From: Rhynochetos jubatus
Taxonomy: Eukaryota; Chordata; Aves; Eurypygiformes; Rhynochetidae
Assembly: GCA_027574665.1 (NCBI GenBank)
Contig: CM050676.1
Coordinates: 5,446,157 to 5,510,156, forward strand
Length of the DNA: 64,000 nucleotides
Direction of reading: 5' to 3'
The notes under the pieces were generated by a model. It was not told the origin of the DNA. It saw only the letters and a list, made by a program, of their open reading frames with translations, and did no database searches. Of the stretch, positions 32,691-45,003 are shown piece by piece (position 1 is the first letter of the stretch; every line of letters begins with the position of its first letter). The position numbers and the translations under genes were made by a program.

Positions 32691-34468
32691 CCCTTCCCAG
32701 CCCAAGCCAGAGTGAATGAAGCTATTTCTTTGTGTGATTCCCAAGAGTCGGATCTTAATTAGAAAATGAAGCCGTGGCACAAATGCAGACACAATCTCAG
32801 CTCACTAAGGGGACAGGGAGAGGCGTGGGAGAGTGGGGTGTGTTTTCCAGCTCTGGCTTCTGCTGTGTCTGATAAATCCCAACCCTGCAGCTCTGTGAAC
32901 TTGCTGTTCTTGGATGGGGTTTTGCTGAAAGGCAGGGGAAGGTTTTGCCCCACAGGGTTCACCCCACGTGGGTCCACGCCTCCCCCTTGCCTGGCCTGTG
33001 TAAGCACAGAGGCCAAATCCTGGCTGAGTAGAAGTCAGCAGCTCTCCATTGACTCCGAGGGCCAATTTACACCAACTGACAAGCTGGAGATGTGTTTCTG
33101 AGAGCTCCTTTTTGAGGGAATAGCAGTTTTGTTAAAACTAAAATTGTGTTAAAAAATGCTCAGCTGCCCACTGAGCTGAACAATTTATAGGGGTTCATCC
33201 TTCCTTTCTGCTTCCCCCACCCCAAAAGGATGAAGTCCCCACCAGCAGCTCTCTGGGCTAACACCAGAGCAGCTGGGTGAAAGCCTCATGGATGGGTCTC
33301 CTCGCAGAGCCACCAACGAGCCCTTTCCCAGCCCCTTTTGAGATAGGAAGAGCCTTGCTCAGAGTAGAGGGACCCCGCAAGGCAGGTGGCTGCGGGTAGC
33401 TCAGAGCTGGCAGAAGCAACACCCCGGTTTTAAATTTAGAGAAAAGATCTAAAAGTGGGATCAGCCACCTGCAAACTGCACTGAAGATGGGGGATTTCAG
33501 ACCAGTGCTTCCTTCAGCACCATTTCCTGAGATGCAAGACTTGGCTTTTGGATCTGAGATTTGGACCCGTGTCCCCTCCACCCCAAAAAAGCCAGGAGGG
33601 CTTCACAAACCTCCATTCCCCAAGGCCCCACGCATTCCCTCAGCTCCTGACAACCAGAGGTGGTGGAACCAAATCCAGGGTCTCATCCTCCATCATCCAC
33701 CACCTCCAAGTGACAGCAAGGAGGTGGCTCTTGCCTGTCAAAGTGGCATGGTGTCATGCAAGTGAAGTCCTGGGGCTGGCCCACAGGAAACAGAAGGGCC
33801 CTAATGCAGTTTTGACAACGAGGCCGTCAGTTAAGTGCTTTGTGTGGATATTTTTCCCCCTCTCTATTGTTTATTATTGGAAGTTACAAGTAGCTAAAGA
33901 CCTCCCCAATTATCTGGGAGCCACTTAAGAGCAATTGAGCACCTGTCACCCACTGAATGGGCTGCATCACCCTAATGACAGGAGCAGAGAAAAGATGCAG
34001 GTCAGCAGTGACGGGGATGCTGGCGATTTACAGCTTTGCAGTGCCAGTTCCCAGCTCTGAGAGGGGCAGAAAAGATCAGCCCAGGAGGCAGAAGGAGGAA
34101 AAGAGCCACAAGAAGCCTCCCCAGGGGTCCTTCGTGGGATGGGTGGGAGACCCACAGCTCAAGGGTCATCCCTTGATCTTTAGAGCTCTGCAGTTCGCGG
34201 CATCCCAGGGGATGTGGAGCAGGTCATGCCATTAGCTGCTCAGTCCTCTGGATAGGAAAGAAAAAAACCCTGAGGAATCGGTCACTGACCGTCAACCAGC
34301 ATGCAAAAAATAGTCAACTACGTTTTGTCTTCTGCTTTCCATGAACGGCTGCCCGTGGGAGTATACATCCCATGCTGGGGCTTCCTGAGGCTGCGGGACA
34401 GACTGGAGGGTTGCAAACCCCCAGACGCAGGTAGCAGGAACGTGGCTGCGTTTCTTGTATGAGGCCAT
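32691..34468. other. Intergenic DNA, no gene seen
   Basis: AT-richer patches at about 33110-33190 and 33830-33930 (TATTGTTTATTATTGG). No coding or RNA gene recognised. Confidence 0.35.
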
Positions 34469-34676
34469 TTAAGACAGCTTTGGATGTGGGATCATGAAAA
34501 CGATCGCTTTTGAGGTGTCCTTTGGATTAGGTACACTATAATTTCTATGTAATATGGACATATTAAGTGGGCCAATTGCATAGAAAAATAAGCATAACCC
34601 AATACCAGCGAAGCCTGACGCGATGTACCCCAGCATGAATGAGAGGGTATGTGTGCAAAACACCACAAAGATCATA
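34469..34676 (-). other. Hydrophobic ORF behind an acceptor-like site: terminal exon or conserved element
   Basis: On the minus strand, CCTGCAG at 34683-34677 resembles a splice acceptor with a partly pyrimidine-rich lead-in. The frame after it runs 68 codons to a TAA at 34469. It contains a strongly hydrophobic segment, GYIASGFAGIGLCLFFYAI, preceded by another (MIFVVFC), then a polar tail, as a two-span membrane protein end would. I do not recognise the family. The nucleotide sequence is AT-rich with homeodomain-like cores (CACTTAATATG) and a palindrome AAAAGCGATCGTTTT-like centre, so an ultraconserved-type enhancer is an equal or better explanation. A longer ORF reading upstream to 35050 is not convincing. 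Confidence 0.25.
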
Positions 34677-35034
34677 CTGCAGGAGGTTTCAGCTCTGTGG
34701 AAGGAGGGTACCTGTTCCCTAGCAAACCAAGCCTGGAACCAGCCTCTTCCCTCCAGTTGCTGATAAGCAACTTCAGCTGGGAACCACCCTGCTGGGAAAA
34801 GCAGAGGTGTTCCTCCCAGCTGGGGAAGCCTGCCCATGCACAAACACCCTCTCCTGCAGGCAGCTACGCTTCGGATACAGCTTTCTGGAGCAAGGATGTG
34901 AGAAGATGTTGGCAGAGCCCCAACTTGTCCTTCAGCAGCCATCACCTGAGCCAGGCACAGGCAGCAGGGTGGCCCCAGGGAGCAGGGGGCTGGGAGGTAT
35001 GGAAATGGGGGGGAAGGTGCCAACCTGGAAAAGT
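34677..35034. other. Intergenic DNA, no gene seen
   Basis: Mixed DNA without recognisable features. Confidence 0.35.
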
Positions 35035-35150
35035 TCATTGATAGAAACATAAAATTAAAATAATTTGCGTCAATTCTGCTGAGTGGCTGTTAGGCCTAAT
35101 TGTTATTGACTCATCACTGTAATTATTAAGGCTCACACAGAGCTTGGCTT
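35035..35150. promoter_or_regulatory. TAAT-rich block, candidate regulatory element
   Basis: AAATTAAAATAATTTGCGTC, CCTAATTGTTATTGACTC and GTAATTATTAAGG within 110 bases give several homeodomain cores next to a TGACTCA-type AP-1/MAF half site. Non-coding; function inferred. Confidence 0.35.
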
Positions 35151-38100
35151 GTAAAGGAGGCAGGTTTGGGACCCCCACACATAATGTGTCCCCCCCAGAC
35201 AGGGCTGGGAGGGGGACGGCAGCAAGACCAGCGCCCCTGACCTGCAGTGACACGTTAGCTCCTTGGTTCTTGGAAATGCCTCCTGAGAAGTAACTGTTGG
35301 AGCAAAGCAGGGAGATTTTGGCCATTTTGGGTGGGCAGGAGCGAGAGAAGGACGGCAGAAGGGAAGATGGAGAAGGAAGGATGAACAAGGGGAAAAATGA
35401 GGGCAGATGGCAGGAGTGGGAAAGGATAAAGAGGCGGCTCCGGAGAGACCCTGTAGATGCTGCCAATGCTATTTGCTCGGTGCGGTGCCGGGTAATTTTC
35501 TCCCCTCCTTCCTCCAGCCTTTGTTTCTGCTGCCAGTGCGGACCCCAAGCAGCAAAGGAGCCTGATCAATAGGAACACGGTGTTTGCATGGATCATACAT
35601 GCGAAGAGCACGTTCCCGGATCAATGGCGAGGTCTCGCAGAAGGAGAGGAAGGGAGGGGAAAAAAAATAAAAAAGAGCCCTGCCAGGATGTGCATTGCCA
35701 CAGCATGTACTGTTTCCATGGTGATGGGCTGCTCTTCCACCACCCCATCCTCCACAGTGATGCTGGGGACCCCGCTCAGCACCCCAAGGCAAGGCAACTG
35801 TCCTGTCAGGCTCTTCACCGAGGGGTGATGGGTGTCCTGCTGCCCTCATGGCCACAGCAATGGGGGTCAGCCCCTCCCTGGTCTGCTCTGCCTTTAGGCT
35901 GGATGAGGTCCCTCGCATGATGTGTGCAGGGTGTCACCACAGTACGGCCAGCAGCAGAGAAAATCCTCATCCTGGTTTTCCTTCTTCTGACAGGCCCCAG
36001 CTGAAATCACGGCTCCCAGCCACCAGTATGTCTATGCCCGGCTCCACCTCCGTACCTGCCTCCTTCCCTGGGGGCTCAGAGGAATTAATTAGATCATGTC
36101 TTTAAAGCACTCTGGCAATGAAAAGCACTTGTGGAAAGTGGTCAGGAACCTTAACAGAGCCAGAGGTTGCCCAGCCAAGGACGGACATCCCATGCTTTGT
36201 GCCATGCAAGCCATGGCCACATATCCTACCAACATCCCCCAGACCACCCCTCTGGGGCTTGCGCAGGCCATGGGCTCCTGGGGTTTTCTCACCCACAGTT
36301 CATGCTGGGCTTCACCTGTGGCTGGTCACACAGAGAGGCAGGAGGCTGTCTTTGCAGCAAAGCCAGCCAATACTTCTCAGCCAATAAAGTTATCTGAGGG
36401 TAATCATTAAGCCCTTACGAGCAATGCAGCTTGTGTGGAGCTGGGGGAGACAGCGAGCGCGATGCTGCTGCAAATGTCCTTGCAGAAAGCGGCTGACCTT
36501 GAGGAGGCAGAACCATGCAGTTGCACCGGGTGCTGGCAGCTGGCTCCCATCCTTCTCCGAATTTGGGGATGAGCAATTGCTGCAAGACAGGTTTCCTCAT
36601 GAGAAGTCAAAGGGCTTGTGGTGGCAACTGTGGCCAACCTGTGCTTGAAGCAGTCATGTCCCTCCAGCAGCAAGGAATGGGCACAGGGTGGTGGGAGGAG
36701 GGCAGGGCTGAAGGGGGGAAGGCTGGAAGCACATGGGATGGCAACCAAATGAGAGCTTTGAGAGTAGCTCCTGAGCATCACCAGCCCGTGGCTGAAGTCA
36801 AGCAGCTGTCCTCCATGAGGGGAAATCCCGCCCTTGGAGCTGCTGGAGCTGCTACCCAAAGCGGCTGCCCCGGGTGCTGGCAGCACGCAGGCAGAGCTGA
36901 CTCCGAAGCATCTCTGCCAGGATTTGTCTTAGCACCAGCTTGGCCCCTGCTATTGCGTAAAACATTTTTTTTTAATCAGCCAGGAAGTAAATTAAAAAAG
37001 TTGGCTGTGCAGGAATTAGGCCTTTTGGCTGATAGTTCAGGAAGCATCTGTCTCCATCGTCTGCAAATTAGTCTTCCACAGGAGAGTAATCAGATGGTTA
37101 ATGCAGCCACAAATGAAATCGCCCATCATTAACTATTCAAACCAAGAGGTCTGTAAAGGGTCGGCCCAATAAATCCCATCTGGAATGAGGGTGTGGGGAG
37201 CCACAGAGGGGCTGGAGTCACCTCTCTAGGGCCATGAGTTGGTGATGGGAGGACCGTGGCCACCCGGAGCACGAAGAGCCATGCTCTGAGCACACGGTTT
37301 TCACCAGCCTGAAAAGCACGTGGAGAGGGATGGCTTTGAAGAACCAAGGCCCAGCTGGTGTATTTGGAGCAAACCAGGGATACTGACCAAAAAATACCCA
37401 TTTGGGAAGGATGAGGGGTCAGTGAGGCCAGGTCTCAGGCTCCACAACAGGCGCCTGTTCCCACTGGGTCTGCAGGGAATGGCCTTTCAGAGTTTGCTAA
37501 AGCAACAACGTCCCAGCCCTGTAAATGCTGCTGATCCCTCACCTCAGGGCTGGCCACAAGCACGGCGCTAGTGAGGCAGCATCACCTCCTCCTCATTACA
37601 GCCCCTGGTCACCCCTCACTCCATCCCGGAGCTGCAGGACGGAGATGGAGGAAAGGATATATGGGGCTGGGGCCGTCCCAGGAGAAGTAAAGCCCATAGT
37701 GACATACTGGCTGATGCAGCAGGAGAATCACTCAGGCTCAAAGCCTGGGTGACAGGCTGGTGTTTTGAAGCTGGGCAAAGCAAACACAGAGGGCAAAAGG
37801 GCCTTTTCTCCTGGTTTTGGTCTTTCTAAACTCCTGGCTAGTGAGCTTCTGGGAAAGAGGAGGTAAAGAAAACCAAACCAAGAAGTATATCCCCCTGGCA
37901 GTCATGGGAAAGGGGAAGATGTTGCCAGCTGTGCCCTGCCTCACTAGTGTGCACCCCCATGGGTGCCTCTGGTCCCTGGTGCCTGTTTGGGCTGGAAGTT
38001 CATCATCTCCATAGTGAAAAAAAAAAAAAGGGAATTTTCTTCTCATGTTGACACTGCCACATGCACATAACAAACACGGAGACCGAGGGAGACATTTACC

Positions 38101-39537
38101 CCTTTGAAAGAGGTCAGCGCAGAGGTTATGCAGCATCCAGGCCCCGGGGACGCCGTGGGCTGCCTCTATCCACAGGGCTGCGTTTTGCCCTTAAAGAGTA
38201 ATCCCTTAAAGATGACTTTACCGCCAGAGAAGGGGAGGAGATGGAGGGAGTGTGAGAGCCTGCGTGCTGGAGGAGTAAGTTCTTTGTTGCCTAGAGCTTG
38301 TTAAATCCATACATTGAAGAGAAGAATAAATAAAAAATCAAATCTCTACTTCTGAAAAGCGTTTCTGTGGGGAGCTGCTTCCCTGAATCTTCCAGACCCG
38401 GCCTCTGTCAATAAATCAATAGCTGATGCAGGTCGGCTGCAATCGGCTGCAGGAGAGCAAGTGTGTGATGGATGGACAGGAGAGAGGCAAATCTAAGAGA
38501 TAGGGCAGAGGTGATGCTCACCTTGAGCTTTATTGTTTGCCACTGAAAGACAAGGTAGTGTGGAGGCATTAACCGAAGTGCTAACAGCAGAAGCAGTAGC
38601 GCAAACACACCCCTCCCCAAAGCTCCCTTCTCCTGAAGAGCCTGCAGTGTTTCTCCTCTGGCTTTTACCCTGCGTCCTGTGGGCTTCCTTGCCACGCAAA
38701 TGGATAAACTGAGGTGAGGAGAGAAGCTCCTCAAGCCCCTGCTCAGACATTCCTTGTGCATCAAAGCTTTCCAGTTTTGGCTGCAAGGGTTGCTCCTTGT
38801 TGCTCCTGCATGGTGAGGAGGTAGGCGTGGGAGAGAAATGTGGGATTTTCACAGCTGATTTGCTAGTTTTCAAGCCCAGTGTCTGCTCAGCATCGGGAAA
38901 GGGGCAACTATACCGGGGAATGGAGAACCAGATCTCCAGGATTCAGAGTTTGCTTGGGGCAGCACAGACCGAACCCAGTCCTTGCTCCCAGACCCAAGAT
39001 CAGCCCTGAGCAGCGAGTCTGTCTCATGGGGAGAGGTTTTTCCTTCTGCTACCCTCCTCCCACCCCACAGATTTGCTCTTTCCTTCCCTGAACTCCAGGA
39101 GACTTTTGGGGCCCTCAGCACATCCCCAACCCCAGGGACAGTTGCTGTTCCGAAGTAAGGTGACACTTCTTATGCTGAACCACTCCTTATCTTCAGCTTA
39201 ATGACTTATTTAGCTGAGGCTGAGCTGGCCATCCCATGTAATCACCCTGAGGGGTTATTCCAACCCCTCCAAACACATTTATGCTTTAGGTCAGCCCAGA
39301 GACAGGGGCTTCCTAAACACAGGGGAAAACAGTGGGAAGAGGACTCCTTCTGGTTTGCTCTGAGCGGGCTTATCAGAGAGATTTTGGAGGTTTGCCTCAT
39401 TCCTCTGTAGGGAAAACAAGAAAATAATAATTTCCTTTCTTCTCCAGGCTGCTCAAAATCTTTAGGCCTCCTCATATGCTCCTTAATGATCCCTCCTGCA
39501 TGTACCAGCCAATCCCACCCTTAGTGACTGTCCTTGT
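35151..39537. other. Intergenic DNA, no gene seen
   Basis: Purine-rich tract at about 35325-35440. Two ATCAAT cores lie at 35566 and 35620 (GATCAATAGG, GATCAATGGC). AT-rich patch at about 36955-37140 (TTTAATCAGCC, TAATCAGATGGTTAATGC). T-rich and A-rich short runs. No exon or RNA gene recognised. Confidence 0.35.
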
Positions 39538-40031
39538 TCAGCTCCCAGAGCAGGAAGAGATGGGAGTATCGAATATGGATTGACACAGAACTATAATGAT
39601 GTGTTCTGATTTCTCCTCTGTTCCTCTCTTAATCATTGCTAACATCTGATTTGCCTTTTTGACTGCAGCTGAACATTGAGCTGACATTTTCAGAGAACTA
39701 CCCACATTAACTCCAAGAGCTCTTCCCTGAGCAGTAATAGCTAATTTGGAGCCCATCGTGGTATATAGGTAGTTAAGGATGTTTTCCTCATGTGCATGAC
39801 TTTGCATTTATCAACATTGTGTTTTATCTGCCCTTTTATTGCCCAGTTTCCTCATTTCCTTAGATCCTTCTGCAAACTTTCCCAGTCATTCTTTGTGTCA
39901 ACTACCCTGAAAATTTCTGCCTCCCCACCAAGTCTTACCGCTGTATTTTCTGGTTTTTTCCCCCATATTATTTAAGACCATGTGGATCAGAGTGGGTCCC
40001 AGCACAGATCCCTGTGAACCTCACGTGGGAG
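39538..40031 (-). mobile_element. CR1-family LINE fragment (reverse transcriptase region)
   Basis: Read on the minus strand, short peptide runs match the CR1 ORF2 reverse transcriptase in order: GSQGSVLGP (near 40020-39994; the family has GVPQGSVLGP), then NVDKCKVMHM (near 39815-39786), then LKMSAQCSAAVKKANQML and IKRG (near 39700-39620). The FADD catalytic segment between the first two is not legible. Only the palm-to-C-terminal part of ORF2 is present; the 5' end, the rest of ORF2 and the 3' terminal repeat are missing. Reading needs more than one frame, so the copy is old and dead. CR1 is the dominant LINE of birds, turtles and crocodiles, which supports the organism assignment. Confidence 0.9.
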
Positions 40032-42674
40032 TCTTCCATGAAAGTCAGTCTTGTGCTGAAGGAAGGATATCCAGCCACCGCCTGCCCATGATCCTGGTCT
40101 CAGGGTCTCCAGGAGAAGCCTATTTCAGGCTCAGGACACTGCATAAGAAGGGGGTTAATTTCAGAGAACATGGAAGTGAGCAGCAATACATCCCATAAGA
40201 TAATCAGGAATGTTGAGGAAGGTCCTTCACCCAGGCACAAGGCTTCTGCCTGTGTAGATATTGTCTGCAAGACCTCATTGCTGTCCTACATGGGCGTGTC
40301 CATCCTGAGGTCTGTCTGTCCACTTTGTCCATCCCCTGGCCAGGGATCCCATGTGAGCAATTCTGTCCTGGGAATGCACAGCAGGATTGCGTCCTGGTAT
40401 GTCTGCGGGACCCTTGAACCTGTTGATCTCCAGGAACACATGGAGGCAATGCAGCCCAGATCCCAGGGATTGGGTCAGCTGAGGAACAGCACAGGGCACT
40501 GACCCCAGCAAAGGTGCTCAGAGACAGGCAGGCGATTCACCGATGCTTTTTTGCCTGTGACCCACCCCATCTTCCCTGGAACAAGTCTTTGTCCTTTCCT
40601 TGCTACTCAAAGCTTTGTAACAACAGGATGGAGCAGCCAGGCTAATGATCAGCCTGCGCTTTGTAGGTGAAAGCAAATACCTTCCTAATCCAGGCAACTT
40701 TTCCCCAAAGGGGAACCTGATTGCTCTCACAGAGTCTATATACATAGGAGGGGCTTGGGATTTGTACCCCTAATGATGAAGTGAATGAAGGCATCCCATT
40801 TCATCTCCACCACTGATCAAGTCACAGAGATGCTGCATCACCTCCGTTCCCTGAAGGACGCAGCAGCACTCACACCCATGCCAAGTAACCTTTGTCCAGT
40901 AGCCTTTGCCATACACCTCTCTGTGTGCCCCTTGACATGGGGAGAAATGGGAAAACAGCTTTGCTTTGTTTCTCCCTCCAACTCATTCTTGGTTTCATTC
41001 AAAACAGCTTGGAAAATAATAGCCAAAAATAAACCAGGCTGCCAGGGAAGGCTGGAGGGAGAGGACTGTGCCCACTGCTATGGCAACTGCAATCACTCCC
41101 TGCCCTGCTGTGGGAGGCAGAGCTGCCGATTCACCTTTATTTCTGAAAAGATTGGCTCAGCCCCAGCCCAAGGCATGCACTGAGCCAGTCTATCCTTGGG
41201 TGGCCAAACTGGCATCTCACCTGCAGGCACCACAGAGAGCCCTGCACACCACTGGTAGCATGAGGAGCAGCCAGAAGCAAGTCAAATCTAGGGGTTGCAA
41301 GATTTTAGAGCTGGGTGGAAGGAGCAGATGTGTGGTTTCAGTGCTGGATCTCCCCCTCCATCCCTGCAAAGGCCTCCTGTGCACAGTCACAAGACAGAGA
41401 TCCCAGCGTGCCTAAAAATAAACCAGTCAAAGGCAGACAAAGAGTGCTCTTATGGCAAAGGCATGGGCTGGACGCAAGCAGATGAGATGTTTAAAGGGTT
41501 TGAAAGCAAACCTAAAACCAGATCAAAAAGACAGCCACTGCATGGTGTTAAGGCACCCCAGGCTCCTCCAGATCACTTCAGACTCCTCAAGGAGATTGTT
41601 GGTTGAGACTAAAGTAAATGAAATGGCCAAGATTTTGTCTACCCAGCCACCTCGTCTGGCACACAGGCAGTGACCACCCCTTTGGGCCCTTGGCCAGCCC
41701 AGCCCCTTGCCCACAAGTTCCTTCCCAGAGCTGGATAAGGAGATGCTTTTGTTTCTGGTTGCGGGTTTCACGTTGTGGATGTCTTGCTAGGATCATCTTG
41801 GGCTTTTACCCAAAATCCTTCCTACTGAGGTGATCTGAAATGCTCCTGCAAAGTAGCACCTGCACTCAAGGAATCTGTTGGCTTTTTTTGCTGAAGATGG
41901 AATTTCAATAGGATTTAATATCTGTCCCAAAGTATGCAGAAAGGCCACACTCTTGAGTCACACTGCTTCCAACGAATACTTTGAAACAGACAAGCCAGTT
42001 TCAACCCTTTTGCTGAAGACCAGGGACACCAGCCCAGCTCAGCAGGGCTGAGTGGGAGCAGTGAACCTCCACAGGTCAGGTCCAGAGTAATGAGAAATAT
42101 GATCTTCGGCTTTTTTTTCCCTAAACTAGAACTAGAACATCTCCTATGAAATAAAACTGGGGGAGATACAGTTAGACTAAAATCTAGTAAGTTCTTCACC
42201 TACTCAGAACCATTACAGGTACCTTAAACAAGGAAATTAATTATCACTTGAAATATCCTGTGTTGGCAGGTCAAAGTATTTAATTTCAGCCTTTAAATGA
42301 CATTTCCTTCCGCAGCTTTTCCTCCTATCCTTCATTCAGCTGAAGTCAACACCATTCCTGGTATTCGTCTGATGAAGGGGTCGTTGCTGCACAGGTTCCC
42401 GAGCCATTTCTGCTCATCTTTCATTTGATTTTCACATCAGCTTTCCTCACACCAAGCAGCCAGGCTCCTGCCTCACTGGCTATCTAAAGCAGGAGCTCCT
42501 GAGTGCCTCGCACACTTACCCAGCTGGATTTCTCCCCAGCCCATCACCCTGGGCCTTGATATTGCCTAAGCACCAAGGCTTTAATTAAGAGCCAAGCAGA
42601 ATACCCCATGCTCTGAATTTGAGGACTGGAGCCTAATTTAGAGGCAACAAACTAATTCACCCCAAACTCTGCAA
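40032..42674. other. Intergenic DNA, no gene seen
   Basis: Mixed DNA with small AT-rich patches at about 42170-42300. ORFs up to 132 codons lack resemblance to known families. Part of 40032-40200 could be a diverged continuation of the LINE, but I cannot align it. Confidence 0.35.
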
Positions 42675-42735
42675 CCTGAGGAAGAGAGCAGGGCTGTATG
42701 GCAGAACCAGGACTCAAATCTCCTTGGTCTCCAGA
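42675..42735 (-). mobile_element. MIR-like SINE fragment
   Basis: GGCAGAACCAGGACTCAAAT followed by CTCCTTGGTCTCC resembles the reverse-strand MIR phrase GCAGAGCCAGGATTTGAACCCAGGTCT. Old and short. Confidence 0.4.
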
Positions 42736-44268
42736 ATTTGCCCAGGGCAGCCCCAATGTTCAGGCTGGTAGAGACTCTGGGAGCCCTTGCTCTTGGCCCA
42801 GGAGGTACTGAGGACTGGCTGGTGCAGGCTACAGGAGTCTTGGAAAGAAGGAGAAACATTAGACATAGAATTAATCTTCTTTACAGCCCTAAAGAGATGC
42901 TGGTTCCTCATGCTTCCTAGGGAAGAACTGTCTTTTCTTGTCTCAAAATAGTCTCAGCAGAGCCCTGAGAACGTTCTTCCTCTTCCCTGCAGAGCTGCAG
43001 CATCTCCAGGAAGAGCTGCAGGGCTGCAGTGATGAGCTTATGTACCTGCTGCAGTGGGCCTGGATGGGTCTCCTGGGGAGAGGCTGACCTGGGGTGGGGA
43101 GTTGTGTCCTGGTGTCCCTCCTCCATGGTCTTGCCTGGTCTCCCTAGCCATTCTGAGGTTCCTCAGGGCTCAACCATAGGTCCTGGCTGCCCTCGTCCAT
43201 ATGGGTCTGTAGCCCTTCCCTGGCATCCCTCATGCTGTCCTAGTGTCTTGGACAAGGATGTGCATTGAAGTGCCCGAAGACCCAACAGTGGCCTGGGGAC
43301 CCACCAGTGACTGGTTTGACCAGAGGAAGGGGATATTTCAACGACAGTGCAACTCACGTGCCCCAGGCAGTTGGAGACAGGAAGGTATTTCTAGCTTGGA
43401 GCTGCAGCACGAGGGTCACTGCAGGACTGTCACCCATATGGGCATCTCTGCAGGCACATCAGTGCCAACCGCCTTGAGCGTTGCAGGATAAGGATGTCCC
43501 CAAGGGTAACCGGGGGTGGGCTGGTGGCTTTCTGGGACACCTTGCCATGGTGTCCCATGCACTACTGTCCCACATTGCTCAGCTCCACCAGCCTGGGCAG
43601 GAACATGTGGCATATCGTGCCCTGGGGATGTGGGGCCCAGGATGCTGGCAGGGAGTAGCACACACACTTCCTTCCTTTCAACTGCAACAGCAAAGCACTG
43701 GTGGGGAGTTGAGGGGGAGAAAGGGCTTTTTTGTCCTCTTTTTATCCTTGCACCGACAATCCCTGGGTCAAGACTGGCCCCTTCATGGGACCAACACTGG
43801 CCCAGTCCTCCAGAGCCGTGCCCAGGACACAGACAAAGTCCCCACTGCTGTCACCTCCTCCCAGCTCTCCCCAGCTGCAGCAGCGAATCCCCCACGTCCC
43901 CGCTTTGGCCGGGCTCCGCTGCCTTCCCTGGCTCTCGGTACAGTATCTCCCGGCCCCCTCCCTGCTCCTTGGGCTTTGTCAAAGCACATTTCCCAATTAG
44001 AGGATAAAAATATTCCATTCCTGACTCCGCGTGCTATCGATTTTGCCTGTAGCTGTGGAGGGGGCGAGGGCGGGCGTGCGCGGGGTAGGGAGAGGTGAAG
44101 GGCTGTAGGCACGAAGTGCAGCTGCCTCCCCCCCTACCCCTTTATTATTATTGTTATTATTCATCACTGTGAAAAGCACCTAGCAGGACTGGTTAGCTCA
44201 GCTGACCACTGATAGAGAACAGGGGATCGATACTTAATTGACACAGGCTGGGCAGCCAGAGCAGGGAT
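42736..44268. other. Intergenic DNA, no gene seen
   Basis: GC-balanced DNA with overlapping ORFs up to 205 codons (43481-44098, plus) that show no domain. A TTATTATTATTG run lies near 44143-44160. Confidence 0.35.
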
Positions 44269-44424
44269 TGGAGATGGGGGAAGGCTTCTGGGAGGAGGGA
44301 GGGAAAGAGGAGAGAAGGAACAAAAGCCAGGGGAAGGGAGGAGAGGCAGGGAGAGGGTGGGAGGAGCAGAGAAATAATGAAGGAAGAGGCAGAGAGGAGG
44401 GGATGGAAGAGGAGGCTGGAGGAC
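44269..44424. repeat. Purine-rich tract
   Basis: About 150 bases of GGGAGGAGGGAGGGAAAGAG-like sequence, nearly all purine on the plus strand, with mirror-like symmetry over short stretches. Could form triplex DNA. Confidence 0.7.
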
Positions 44425-44929
44425 AAAGCCCCACTGAGCCCACCTCGCCCCATAGGAGCTCTGTGGGTGGGTGCTGCGCTGGCACGCGGCCCTGGACGCC
44501 TTGCATGCTGCAAGGTCTGTCGAGATGAGAGAGGCGACGACATGGCAGGGACATCCTGGTGCAGATGGGAATATCCAAATCCTCTTCTGGATGCAAGGTG
44601 TGGACTCTGTCAGGACTGCAGATGTGCATGCACCCTTGGCATCACAGCAGCAGCAGAATGCCCTGGGCCAGCATTGCTAAATTGTCCCTCCTTGCCCACT
44701 GTGGCCAGGAGCATGAAAACCAATGAGCATTGCTCTGCTGTCAAAAACAGCCCAGCAAGCCCCAGAGAGCGTGCAGAAAATAGTCTGCTGGCCTCGGATT
44801 TTCTCTTCCACCACCTCATGGGGTAACTCCACCTCCTCCTGCTAGCAGGAGCCATCCCTCCCTTAGCAGCACAGCCCGTCCCACATGGCTGGTGGTGTAG
44901 GAATCTACCTAAGTAGCAGATGTGGTCCA
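44425..44929. other. Intergenic DNA, no gene seen
   Basis: No recognisable feature. Confidence 0.35.
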
Positions 44930-45003
44930 AACTCCATAAACCTCAGTTTTCCTATCTCTAGATAATGCCTCCCAGAGCTGTTGGGAGAATAAGTAAGTTT
45001 GAT
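44930..45003 (+). mobile_element. MIR-like SINE (3' core half)
   Basis: AACCTCAGTTTTCCTATCTC, then GATAATGCCTCCCAGAGCTG and TTGGGAGAATAAGTAAG, follow the MIR order CCTCAGTTTCCTCATCTGTA ... GGATAATA ... CCTACCTCATAGGGTTGTTG ... TGAGGATTAAATGAG. The best MIR match in the window. Confidence 0.65.
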
